Shown: one piece after another, positions 11,060-21,619 of the stretch | Numbering within the stretch: position 1 is the first letter of the stretch | How the letters are laid out: every line of letters starts with the position of its first letter | Assembly (NCBI GenBank): GCA_005406025.1 | Contig: BGZK01000219.1 | Span: 434,001-498,000 of the forward strand | Direction: 5' to 3' | Origin: Eumeta japonica | Taxonomy: Eukaryota > Arthropoda > Insecta > Lepidoptera > Psychidae | DNA: 64,000 nt | Made by a program: the position numbers and the translations under genes | Notes under the pieces: generated by a model | Databases searched by the model: none | Told to the model about the DNA's origin: nothing | Seen by the model: only the letters and a program-made list of their open reading frames with translations

Positions 11060-11560
11060 AGGAAACATACCCATACTACGTGATTCGTTGATGGGGGGAA
11101 GGGGATCTCCAAAATACCACGCTTGGTCACAGAACCGGGGGAAGGGTCATAATTCATCGTCACGTGGTCAAAGAAATCGCGCGGTTTTTCGAAATATATT
11201 CAAATTACGGCGATCAGCGTTCAACTTTTTTTAAACTCACATGTGGCAACACTAACGCACATCTGCCGGGATGCCGAGTGGTTTAAAACTGACAGTTTTA
11301 TATTCAGTCAGTAATAGTGTGCTTATATACTATTCTATCTGTAGTAAGACGTAAGTTCCTGTACAATATATTTTTACATAAGTTTTTTTCTTCTTGATAG
11401 TAATAATTTCTCTTTGCGAAAAAATAATTTAAAAGCATATCTATGAATTACTACGTGAAAACTAGATGAGCGGGAGTCTTGGCACATACTACGGTTGGAC
11501 ACCGAAAGGGAGGGGGTTAAAAATTGTATAATATTGATAATGTAGTATGGGTTTGTTCCT
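11060..11560. mobile_element. MITE-like element with CATACTAC inverted termini
   Basis: AGGAAACATACCCATACTAC at 11060-11079 is mirrored by GTAGTATGGGTTTGTTCCT at 11542-11560, about 18 of 20 positions. Inside, the motif ACTACGTGA followed by a G-rich tract occurs twice in direct orientation (near 11075 and 11451), suggesting internal duplication. No coding capacity and no clear target duplication. Confidence 0.4.
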
Positions 11561-11786
11561 TTGCACGATTGTCCAGAATTTGAGCAGTCTCATGAAAACG
11601 TCTGGTATATCTTAGAGCAAAAAAGCTATTATCATCAGCTTTCCCGTAAAAAATAACTGGCTAATTTAAATTGTTGCCCAAAAAAAGAAACCTCTGGCCA
11701 TTCTAAATATTTAATTTATGCTAATCAAAATAATATTACATCGAAACGCCTTACATTTTGAACAGGAGTTGTATTCCAATTTATTT

Positions 11787-13530
11787 TCATGTAAACAATA
11801 TTAATTTTCTAGAGCGACCTTTGCCGATCCTTCCATCACACATATTAGCTGTATGATTTTGTTTTGTCTGTCTATTTTTATTAAACCTTTCTAGACGACC
11901 CAACCGCCGCAACATAACCTTTTTAACTCTCATTGATATCACTGTTCCTACATCCATTTTTTCAAAGACACACTGCACACACTACGTAGAGATCGCATTT
12001 CTATCGCATTGACTCTACTTTTATTCAAGTTATACTTCTTCAGGCGAGTTATGAAAAAATGATGACAGTGAATTTTAAGATGCGCGCGTATCAGTGTAAC
12101 ACAAAATTAACAGGTTGAAGCTGCCCGCTTCGAATTCGAAATTCGAAATTTTTTACAATAATTCTTATACCTCAATCTAAGATTCTTTAAGTTTACATTT
12201 GATGACTATTAATGGTACTACATATTCAATTTCTATTACAGTTTTCAAAATGGGTTAAACAAATGCAGAAATGTGTAAAAACTATTACAGTCGAAAGAAA
12301 GCTGCCAAGGAAGCTGGAATAATTCGGCAAGGCTTGTTTAAGTGCTCCAATATAATTAAGGTTAATTGTATAATTGATGTTCTAATTGATAGGTTGACTA
12401 TCCTTTTCCATTCCTTTTATTGTAATTAATTATTTGCATGCAATTAAAAACTATCTTTTAATGATGCCAAAGTATAACTTCTCACGCGCGTGAATAAGTG
12501 CACGCATCCATTTTTTTATTTTTTTTTTTCTGTCATACTGAACTTTTACTACCGTACACAAGCGTAGGGACTAGAATATTATTACGGATAACCAAACGCG
12601 TATTTCGTGAGACACCTTTACTATTGATAACAGTAAGAAAGGCTCCAATAACTTTATTTCCCGCATTTACTATCCTCCCAATGTTTCTATCATGTTTATC
12701 GTCCTTTGTAAACAAACGACCCATGTATACAAACTCTTTCATTTATTCAACTGCCTTCTATATATATGAATATATAAGAAGCTGAAACCTACAATTCGTA
12801 GTACACACTCATATTATTTCAAATCAAAGAGACAGCTATCCATGAAAAAGTTAAATAGTCATGCTGAAGCTATACCTTCCTGTTTGACACCTCTACAGAT
12901 GTAAACCAGTCAGTGTATGCGACATACACTGACTGGTTAAAATACATGAGGTTCATGTATTTTTTTTAACTGAGGTGCTGAAGCATCTGCATACAGACTG
13001 CAGTGCCTGTTTCAATCCGCTAATTAACACTATGCATGGATACGGTTTTCCATAGATCATTCCTTTTCACTCTATCATAAGCTTTTTCTAGATTTACGAT
13101 AGTAAAGAAGACCTTTTCACTCTTAAACAAACTTTTCGTGATGTTTTTTCCGATCAAAACTTGCTATGTACATCCCATTCCTATCTGAAGACCCGCTTAT
13201 ATATCCCTTACTTTCAGTCTCATTCGCAACCCTTTCAATAACGATTTTCGCATACCATTGGCCAACGATGCTGAGGAGACTTATAGAACGGCAATTTGTG
13301 CAAACCTGCCACGAGTCTTTCCCGTGAGAAACACAATGCACTTAGTACTTAAGAGGTACTTTTCCCTGGTCATTACGTACCCTATGACTTTTTCAGCATT
13401 TATTAATGAGCTGGTACAGTAAGCTTGTCACTATAACTTCACCATTCCTCAGCATTTCTGATGGAGCCCTATCAAATCCACCTTTCATATCCTTTAATGG
13501 TTTCTTAATTTCATCCATCATAATCTAAAT
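11787..13530 (-). mobile_element. RTE-clade LINE, minus-strand degraded copy (R2)
   Basis: Read from about 13530 downward, pieces of the RTE reverse transcriptase appear in the same order as in R4. They are MLRNGEVIVTSLLYQL; QVCTNCRSISLLSIVGQ; a VNLEKAYDRV block carrying the first catalytic Asp; then after a deletion KEFVYMGRLFTKDDKHDR; VNAGNKV; ILVPTLVYGSKS; and finally LRRLGRLERFNKN and the basic tail. The YADD region is missing. Two tight hairpins at 12904-12960 mark internal rearrangement. Frames are broken throughout, so this is a dead copy. Confidence 0.75.
12904..12960. repeat. Two tandem tight hairpins inside R2
   Basis: AACCAGTCAGTGTATG (12904-12919) and CATACACTGACTGGTT (12923-12938) pair perfectly over 16 bp with a 3-nt loop. 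Immediately after, AATACATGA and TCATGTATT pair around GGT. R4 has only one ACTGACTGGTTT at the equivalent place (18137-18148), so the inversion is a later event. Confidence 0.8.
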
Positions 13531-13719
13531 TGTACTAAAATTTTCAAAATCATTATAAGATTTTTCATTAGATATCTATCTCGAACAAATTAGTTTATTT
13601 TCCATTGTCCTTATAACGACTAATGTCATTATAGTAATTGTATAGAGAGTCATAAGAGCTAAAGGCCCTGTAGTGTTCCCGGAAACACAAATATTCTAAG
13701 CACAATTTGGTTATGTAAA

Positions 13720-13835
13720 TCAGCAATTAATGCAAACCAAATTGTAAGCATATTAAAAAGGGTCAAATTTTAAGCATCTGAAACCGACGACCTTGCATTC
13801 AACTATTGTTGGATGCAAGTAAAGCAAAAGAGGTA
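13720..13835 (+). mobile_element. RTE LINE tail, left part (R3)
   Basis: From about 13756 (AAAAAGGGTCAAATTTTAAG) this matches the end of R4 near 18946 (AAAAAGGGTTAAATTTTAAG). The translation corresponds to the last residues of the RTE protein. The tail is interrupted at 13836 by a Tc1-like element and continues at 15760. Confidence 0.7.
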
Positions 13836-13997
13836 TACAAGGTGCTCCTGACGTTTTCTGTTAATTTCGTCAAATAATAATATTAATAATGTGTATTAAA
13901 TGTTAAGAAATATATAATGTAAAACCCTTTTTACTAAGATATTAAAGAATGGTTCTATGTTGTGTGTATACCTTACAAAGCAACGTTGCCGCTTCAT

Positions 13998-14017
13998 GCG
14001 CGCGCACGTGCGCGCGC
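13998..14017. repeat. 20-bp GC palindrome centred on CACGTG
   Basis: GCGCGCGCACGTGCGCGCGC is a perfect palindrome with an E-box core, inside the Tc1-like element. Alternating purine-pyrimidine sequence of this kind can adopt Z-DNA or cruciform structure. A role in the element is unknown. Confidence 0.7.
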
Positions 14018-14589
14018 GGCGCGTAAAGCCGCGGCCCGCGCGCGCACCGTCCCACCCCTTGACTCGTGTCGCTACCTTCCTACATTACCAATTCTAATTA
14101 ACTATCTTTTGTATTCATATGTTTCACTTACACTTAAATTTTGTCATTATTAATCTCGTTTCGTTACCTATTATTTAACTAATTGTTAAGCTCGTTATTT
14201 TGTTCATTGTTAAAGTTTCTAACTCTATTCATTGTTTACTTGTTCATTGTTATTTTATACATAATTACGCAATAACGTATCACCTTAATTAACCTTAACC
14301 ACCTTAACATCAAGCAGATATCCATTTTGTGTATGGATTATGCAATAGCAAACGCAGCTACAGCTTTTCGCGAATATCAACGAAAATATCCTAATCGTTG
14401 AGTACCTGATGCATACATGCTTATTAATGTAAGCAAATAAATAACCATTTCGTTTTAATGTATAATTCAAGTATCAACTGTTAGATTAAGAATTTGGACT
14501 TTTTAATGTTCTCATAATTTTTTTCAGTTTCACACAATAATGAAATGGGAATAGCATTAGCACATTCAGAAAAAAATATTATTTTAATA

Positions 14590-15420
14590 TTACATCAAGA
14601 AACCATGTCATGAACCTGATTATTGAAGATCCGAGACACTGCATTCTATATGTAGGCCGTAAGCTAAGGCCGTGTGCTAATTGTTGAAAAGGTATGGTTT
14701 CAATCCATACCATTTCTGAAAAGCGCAAGGATTGCTACCAACTAACAATCTAGCAAGAATTACATTTTAACAAATATTAAATGAACATCTTCAAAGAGAG
14801 CCACCATTGTTAAGAAAAATTGTGGATGGACGAAGCACAGTTTAAAAAGTACGAGAGCAGGTGTATTTATGTCAAAAAAACCTTCACCAGTGACTTCCAC
14901 AAAATCGAAAAGCTGTATGGTAAGCAACACATCAGAAAGAATTTGAAATAAACAAGTAGGCTGGCATCTTCAATAATAAGTTAGTTGCTCCAGTAGAAAT
15001 ACTAAATCGCCTAAATACCGAAAATTATTTATCGTTTTTGAGGAGAACAAGCAATTTGGATTTTTTTGAAGACACAAATCTACAAACATTACAAAGTATG
15101 TGGATACAATACGATTACGCTCCAATACATTACGACTCCACTACGCATCTCCAACGATGGGTAGGCTGAGGAAGCTCTGCCTTAGCATGTCTGGCCAGAT
15201 CTCCAGATTTGACCGCTTTAGAATTTTATATATGGGGGACAATCAAAAACAAAGTCTATTCAAAATTCATCGAGTTGAGGGAGGGATCAATTACTGGTCA
15301 AAATCCAAGAAGCTGCCACAGAAATGAAAAGCATGATCATAAATTTAAATAGTCATACAAGAATTAGAGTAAATTATGCACAGAAAATGAATGAGGCCAT
15401 TTTGAAGCAGATTTGAATGA
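14590..15420 (+). pseudogene. Tc1/Tc3-like transposase pseudogene
   Basis: Fragments in successive frames fit the arthropod family whose transposase carries MWIQxDGAPxHY then SPDLTxLDFxLWG. At 15095-15130 one reads MWIQYDYAPIHY, with the second catalytic Asp. At 15200-15240 one reads RSPDLTALEFYIWGTIKNKVY, where Glu stands at the position usually occupied by Asp. Upstream, RLNTENYLSFLRR matches the preceding conserved block. The N-terminal DNA-binding part is eroded, and stops and frameshifts separate the blocks. The frame starting at 15100 is only an alternative reading of this relic. Confidence 0.7.
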
Positions 15421-15759
15421 AAAAGTTTTATGTACCTTTTTATCTTTTATTAAAATTATCATTTATTTTATATACATAACTTTATTCGTAAAAAATAAAT
15501 TATTCATTGGTTAATTACAATTGGTTGAGTGTATAAAGGTACGCACACGTTTATAGTGGATGAGTTGTAATTCTTGCCTATTCGAAACGGCGATGTTGTC
15601 GTTTTATGTATCGTTAGTGTACATATTTCATTAGAAATTCTTTTAATTTGTATGAAAAAATTAAAACTATAATGAAGCATTTTTAGGAATATGTTCCTTG
15701 ACAAGGTTTGGTGTGTATTATTCGCCAAAGTTAACGAAAAACGTCAGGAGCACCTTGTA

Positions 15760-15880
15760 TGAAGATTGCACCACGCTAAAATCTATGGTCTCTTGCGAAA
15801 TAGACGTGAACTTTCAATCCGTCTTCGGAATAAAAGAAAATATTTTTTTTAATTTGAAATTTTCATATATAATGAAAGGT
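15760..15880 (+). mobile_element. RTE LINE tail, right part (R3, continued)
   Basis: Continues the R3 tail after the Tc1-like insertion: TGAAGATTGCACCACGCTAA is equivalent to R4 near 19028-19047, then TCTATGGTCTCTTGCGAAAT. Its 3' end is about 100 bp from the 5' end of R4 in the same orientation. Confidence 0.65.
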
Positions 15881-15989
15881 ATTTAAAAAAATACCGAAAT
15901 CAAAGTAAGTAAAGCTTTTACTGTTAAGTTAATGATCCTATTCTTTATCCCTCCTACTCCCTCAAAACTTACAAAATTGAATGTTTGCG

Positions 15990-18900
15990 GAAATTAAGCT
16001 TAAGGAAACTAGCCTCTCTGGGCTAGTTCCGTGCAGTCCCATCGTACCTGGGGAGAGGACAAATTTCCGTACAGGAGAATCGGGAGCTCTAGGCTCGATT
16101 GCGGCGACCTCGCTACCCACCACGCCCTTTCAGGAAACCAGTAGCCCGGAGGCGCGAAACAAGAACTGGAGAAGTCCGCTTTAGGACTCTGAATGCGTGT
16201 GGAGGTATGGATAATAAAATTGATGATATCTGTGATCTTGTGAAAAACAGGCGATTGAATATTATATGCATGAACGTAACTAGAAAGAAAGGTAGAGGCG
16301 GGGCCATTAAACGCGGATTCTTGGAGACGTTAATCAGTCAACGAGGATGCCGCGGGGTTGGCTTCATCCTATCAGAAAGATTATTTTAATATATAAACGG
16401 TTACGAATGTGGTAGCCCAAGGCTTCTCTGGTTTTGAGTTAAAATTGGACTGTCACGAATTTTTATTTTAAGCGTATACGCCTCGAATATGTCCAAACCG
16501 CTCGAAGAGCGGGAGGACTTTTGGACTGATGTGAGGGACATATTAGTGAAATGTGACATAAACAAAAGGATAGTCATATTAAGTGATTTTAATGGCTGAG
16601 TAGGTGTACAACGGGATGAATATAACAAAGTCTTAGGAAATTTTGAGATGAAAGAGTGAATGAGAATGGTGATTGCCTTTTCCTACTGTGTCGAGAATTT
16701 AACTTGTATATGACAAACACTATGTTTGACCACAGAAGGATACACTCGTATACTTGGTGGAGAGGTGAAGACAAAAGCATGATGAACTTTATAATTGTGG
16801 ATGATCGATTGAGAAGCAAAGTTGTGGATACGAGAGTGTACCGTGGCGTCAACGTTGGTACAGACCACTTCTTAATGGTCTGCCTAATTAAAGCTTAATG
16901 CAAATGTTGGCGACACCATGCGAAAATGGCCACTACGGAGCTAGAACGAATAAAAGTTGGTAAGCTTCAGGATCAAGATGTAAAAGATATGTGAAGCGAT
17001 TGAAAGATAGTTTAGGAGAAATCAAACAGTTTGAATGTCTAGAACTTGACGAATTATGGAAAGTGACAAAATTTGTATTAGAAGACGACGAAGCAAAAAA
17101 GATGTGAGGTGTGAATAAAAAAACAAATGTTAGTAAGAACGATAATAAATGGTGAAATTTCAAAAAGAAGAAAATACTGCGTGAAATAAAGAAAGCATGG
17201 CTGAATTTTCTGTTTGCAAAGACCAACCACAGAGTGCAAAGAAAAACATCTTGAAAGATAAGCCAAAAGATACTGAAAGTACGTACAAATATGAAAAACT
17301 GAGAGCTAAATAATGTGTGAAAAGAAGAAAACATGAAATAAAAAAACGCTATGATAGAAAATTCTGGGATAATTTCCGTGTAACCCAAAAACCTTTTTGG
17401 AATAATGTGAAAAAGGTCCGTAATAATTCCGAGACATCGTGTAAATATGTGATTAGAGACGATGCTGGACAATTACTGAATGACGAAAATCGCATGAAAG
17501 AGCGGTGGAAAGATTATTCCGAAAGAGTTTTTGCATGTGAAGATACAGTTGCAGATGACAATGTTATTGCAACTGAGTATATGATTGATGATGGAAATGA
17601 AAGTGAAATTACCAGAATGAAATTATGAAAGCACTAAAACATATGAAAGTTGGAAAAGCTGCCGGATATAAGTTTTGTCAGAGATACTGAGGGACAGTAG
17701 AAGTATAGTGGCAAGCCTGTTGTACCCACTCTTTAAAAAATGCTAAAAAGCCATAGGGTACCTAATGACAGTCATTGTACCCCTTAGTATAGGGAAAGGC
17801 TCACGGCAAGTTTACACAAATTACCGCCTTATAAGCCTCCTCAACGTAGTTGGCAAACTGTAGGGCGAAAATCATTATCGAAAGAGTGGTGAATGAGAGT
17901 GAAAATAAGATTTAACATGTACAAAGGGGATTTCGAAAAGGGATGGAGTGTACGAATCAAATTTTTTTTCTTCGAAACATTGTAGAAAAGGTTTTGGCCA
18001 ACGGCCTTAATGATAGAGTGAAAAGAAATGATCTATGGAGAACCCTATATATGCATGGTGTGAGTAGCGGATTTATACAGGCACTGCAATCGCTTTACAG
18101 GGGCTCTAGTGGTTATGTCAGAATAAATGGGGCATAAACTGACTGGTTTGACATCCGCAAGGGTCTCAGACAGGGATAGCTTCACCGTCGCTATTCAACC
18201 TATTCATGGACAGCTGTCTGCATGATTTGAAAGAGTATGAGTAAGAATGAGTGAACTATCTGTCAGATACGCCCCGTACGCCGACAACCAAGTGATGCTT
18301 GTGCCATCGGCGTATGAGCTACAGGAGATGGTAACTAAAATGGATGATTCTGTTAAGAAAAACGGTGTAAAAATTAATATCAGCAAGACTAAGGCAGTGA
18401 TGTTTGAAAGAGGCGTGTACGAGTGAATGCAATATACTTATAGAAGGTAAAAAAGTCGAAACAGTGAAAAAGTTTGTATACTTGGGTGATGATGGTAAAC
18501 ATAACAGAGAAATATTGAAAAGAGAGTGAATGCGGGAAATAAAGTAAATGGGGCCTTGCTCGCGATTATGAATAGCATAAGCGTCTCGCGACAAGCGCGC
18601 TTGGCTAGCAATAATGGGGTCCTGATCCCTATGCTAATGTATGGTAGTGAAAGTTGGGTACGGCAGAAGAAAAATTAAAGTAGGATCAATGCTGTGGAGA
18701 TGCGATCGCTGCGTAGTACGTGTGAAGTGTCTCGGAAAGATAGATGTAGAAACAGTGATGTTAGAGAGCGATATGGTTTAAAGAAAGATGTAGTGTAGAA
18801 AGAGGTATGTTGCGGTGGTTTGGCCATCTTGAAAGGTTGAATTAAAGTAAACTAACAAAACAAATCAATAGAGTGAATATGTGTGATGGAAAGGTTCGCA

Positions 18901-19110
18901 AGCGCCGCCATAGAAAATACTATGGAGATTATATTGGTGACATATTAAAAAAGGGTTAAATTTTAAGCACCCAAAATCGACGAGTTTTTATAAAAAGATT
19001 GATGGATGTCAATGAGGCAAGAGAGATATGCAAACATCATACAATGTGGAAATCTATAGCCTCTGCCTATCCTTTTGGGAAATAAGCGTAATTTATGTTA
19101 TTGTATTAAA
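15990..19110 (+). mobile_element. RTE-clade LINE, nearly full length (R4)
   Basis: A 5' leader (about 15995-16190, containing GGGGAGAGGACAAATTTCCG) is followed by endonuclease, reverse transcriptase and a C-terminal region that ends near 19085, then a short AT-rich 3' end without long poly-A. At about 3.1 kb it is close to the usual RTE size. Four other fragments of the family occur in this window. Placing R3 immediately upstream in the same direction suggests a head-to-tail pair. Confidence 0.8.
16187..18960 (+). pseudogene. RTE endonuclease-reverse transcriptase, inactivated
   Basis: This protein nicks target DNA and reverse transcribes the element RNA. Endonuclease landmarks: RTLNACGGMDNKIDDICDL at the start; VTRKKGRGGAIKRG, where the usual catalytic Glu of ETK is lost; SDFNG near 16575; SYTWWRGEDKSMMNFIIVDD at 16748-16807; and GTDHF near 16857. 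Reverse transcriptase landmarks: YRLISLLNVVGK near 17820-17870; RGFRKGMECTNQ; a DRVKRNDLW block from which the preceding catalytic FVDLEKAY segment has been deleted; and YADN at 18277-18288 in place of YADD. Numerous stops and frameshifts are present. The clade call is by motif recall. Confidence 0.75.
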
Positions 19111-20130
19111 GCTTTTATATATGTATTTTGTTATTTAAAAGTCTAATGATACTTTATACCCCTTTTTCATGGACCATAATCATATAACCAACAACATAGT
19201 ATACACGTTACACTAAACCAAAAGAGCAAAAATGTTGGTCTTGAAAACACTTACTTATGTGTTGCCAAACTAATTACACATATTTACATCAAACTCAATA
19301 AGAAAAATAGATATGAAAATATATTATCATGTACACAAATAAGATGTGTAAGTAATTGACCTAGTTACGTATATTTATGGCTCGAGTTGGTAATATAATA
19401 ATGTAAAAAGGCTAACGCCTAATTCACATTAGGGTATACTTGATTATTTCTTTTAAAGTCGTTAATAAATAAAACTGTATTTGACTGTAAGAACCAGTAT
19501 GTATTCTAATTTTCTACTTGCAAATGAATAATTAAAACAACAGAATCATAGTAATTTGTATATTTAATAGAACAAATGTCAATACACAGGGCAATTTTTA
19601 GCCATAGTTCTGAAAAGAAAACGTTTTGTACAAAGCATCTCACGATCTTTACACGCAAACTATTTGTAGCTACTTTCATCACCCCATAACAAAAATCTAT
19701 TTGACTTAAATACCTGCAATTTTCCAAAAAAAGTAAGTTACATAAAGATATTGATAAATCAATTGATGTCTAAAGATCAAAACACAAACTCGTCAACAAA
19801 ACCTAAAACATTTTCCGATGACTTGGAAATAAGAAAATTGGCATGGAGGTAAACTATGGGGCGTATACAAACCGAAAATTTAGAAAACATTGCAATATAA
19901 AAAAACAGGTAAAAGAAAAAAATATAGAGTAATTACAAAATCCTTCAAAATACTTTGAAAATAAGTTTGTTACATTTCTTATGGATATATCAAACTATTG
20001 ACAAAGCACGGATAATTTGCTTTGCTGTTCTTGATACGGTTTAAATTAAGCATTGTTGGGAAATATATAATTTTGCGGATGAATACACCATATAACCATT
20101 CACCTGGTAGAGGGGTTTGACGCTAAAAAA
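19111..20130. other. AT-rich spacer
   Basis: AT-rich noncoding DNA after the RTE copy. No domain in its short open frames and no repeat boundary recognised. Confidence 0.45.
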
Positions 20131-20179
20131 AAATAGCATTTGAAGCTTAATATTTCGCAAATGGATCGCTTAATTGAAA

Positions 20180-20480
20180 AATGGTTTTGGCGGAGTTTGG
20201 TATGTTTTTAAATGAAGTATCCAACGATACCCCACACCATACGATAGGTGAGCAAATAAAATCATCCCTACTTTATGTCTTGAGAAGAAACACTAAAAAA
20301 TATATATTCAAAATTTTATTGTACCACATTATCGGCGTAATCAATATACACACATTACCAAATTACAACTTCTAATAGTAAGAGTATCTGAGCTAAGTCG
20401 CGAACAGACAGACAACATACAGACGGACGGACATGACGTGACTATAAATGGTTCCTCGTTGACTCTGGAACCTTAAAAAT
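20180..20480 (+). repeat. Dispersed lepidopteran repeat, family B-like, 3' part
   Basis: This ends with GACGGACGGACATGACGTGA, ACTATAAATGGTTCC and GGAACCTTAAAAA. It matches the 3' end of the two family B copies (ending 28562 and 50110), where the order is GGACGGAC, CATGACG, an ACTATAA-like word, GGTTCCG, then an inverted GGAACCC. The 5' part is diverged. No coding. Confidence 0.5.
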
Positions 20481-21619
20481 CGTGGGAATATATTCCTCAG
20501 TAGTGGAATAATTAAATCTGACAAAACAAACGTACAATGTCTTTACGCTATTCCTCTGTCTCGGCAAGAGCGAGATCATGCTTCTGGATTTTTTTTTAAT
20601 AAAACGAAAATCCTCTTCGTTCCTTATTCTTAGTTTACGAAGCTAAATTTGTGTCGGCTCATTTAATTTTTTTGATCAAAAAATAAAATGTTTATCTCAG
20701 AAAACGGACATATTTTTTTAAGTTATTCGTAGACACCTGAAACGCAAAGCACTTAGATGCTCATAGTGTTAATACAGGTTTTGGAACGAACGGTGTTGAA
20801 TTTAAGTTTTGAAAGTTAGTTTACTCAATCTATATGAAAAAAGCTGTTGCTTCACACTAACATTTTAGACTCTCACTTTTTTAAATTTATTGCTGTTAGA
20901 TCGGAAAATATAGTTCGATATCGACACGCATAAATATGATTATACAACACACGGCTTATAAGTGGTTTATGATAATAAAATTTTATAGGCCCGTCAACGC
21001 GATTGCGTTGTATGTATAATTTCACAGTCGAAGCTTTTTTTTTTGTAATTTTTCTAAAAAATATTCTAGAACAATTTGATAAATTTCGGTGTAATTCCTC
21101 TGATCAGTTCAATGGTACCTATAATTTAAAAAAATAAATAATTAAATCAGTGATGTAATGAAAATGCAAATAGGACATCGCGATTATCTGTAGTTGTTTT
21201 TTAGATACTATTGTATTATTTCTAAGATGCTCATCGGTGGGTGAATGTTACTTGAGAGGTTTATTGCACATTTATACAATTTATGTACTTTTCTCGATTC
21301 TTCACCTAGCGATCAAATTTATTTTCATCACCGTCAACCTTGTTATAAACACATGCAGTACGATTTCAAAATTAACATGTTTGACTGATACCATGTTAAT
21401 GTAAATTTTATCATCCGAGAGATGTCACTCTAGAGCGATTTTTTTCGAATAAAAGAGCATTTTTAAATGATTTGAATAAATACATATGTATGAATTGATT
21501 CATCAACTTCTATTTTTCGTTACTATTTTTGAAATACTGTTTTCAGAAACGTATACATTTACTTCCTATAAATCGTTGAAAAAATCTTAAAGATTTTTTA
21601 TTAAAAAAACCTGCACATC
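20481..21619. other. AT-rich spacer
   Basis: AT-rich, with homopolymer runs. No supported gene or RNA. Confidence 0.45.

Larger units (their letters stand above)
13838..15757 (+). mobile_element. Tc1/mariner-superfamily element inserted in RTE tail
   Basis: The inverted termini CAAGGTGCTCCTGACGTTTT (13838-13857) and its mirror ending ...CAGGAGCACCTTG at 15757 are flanked by TA at 13836-13837 and 15758-15759. The repeat continues imperfectly to about 27 bp (GTTAA). Removing the element and one TA restores a continuous RTE tail that aligns with R4 around 19015-19050, a paralogous empty-site proof of insertion. At 1920 bp it is long for the superfamily. It carries a broken transposase and, near the left end, a CpG-rich patch with a 20-bp palindrome (13998-14017). 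Confidence 0.9.

Noticed and set aside
16933..17472. A 179-codon minus-strand membrane protein
   Set aside because: It is the antisense shadow of the lysine-rich part of the RTE protein, which reads as Phe/Leu-rich on the other strand.
17317..17628. An independent gene at the 103-codon frame
   Set aside because: It is the linker region between endonuclease and reverse transcriptase of the RTE copy.
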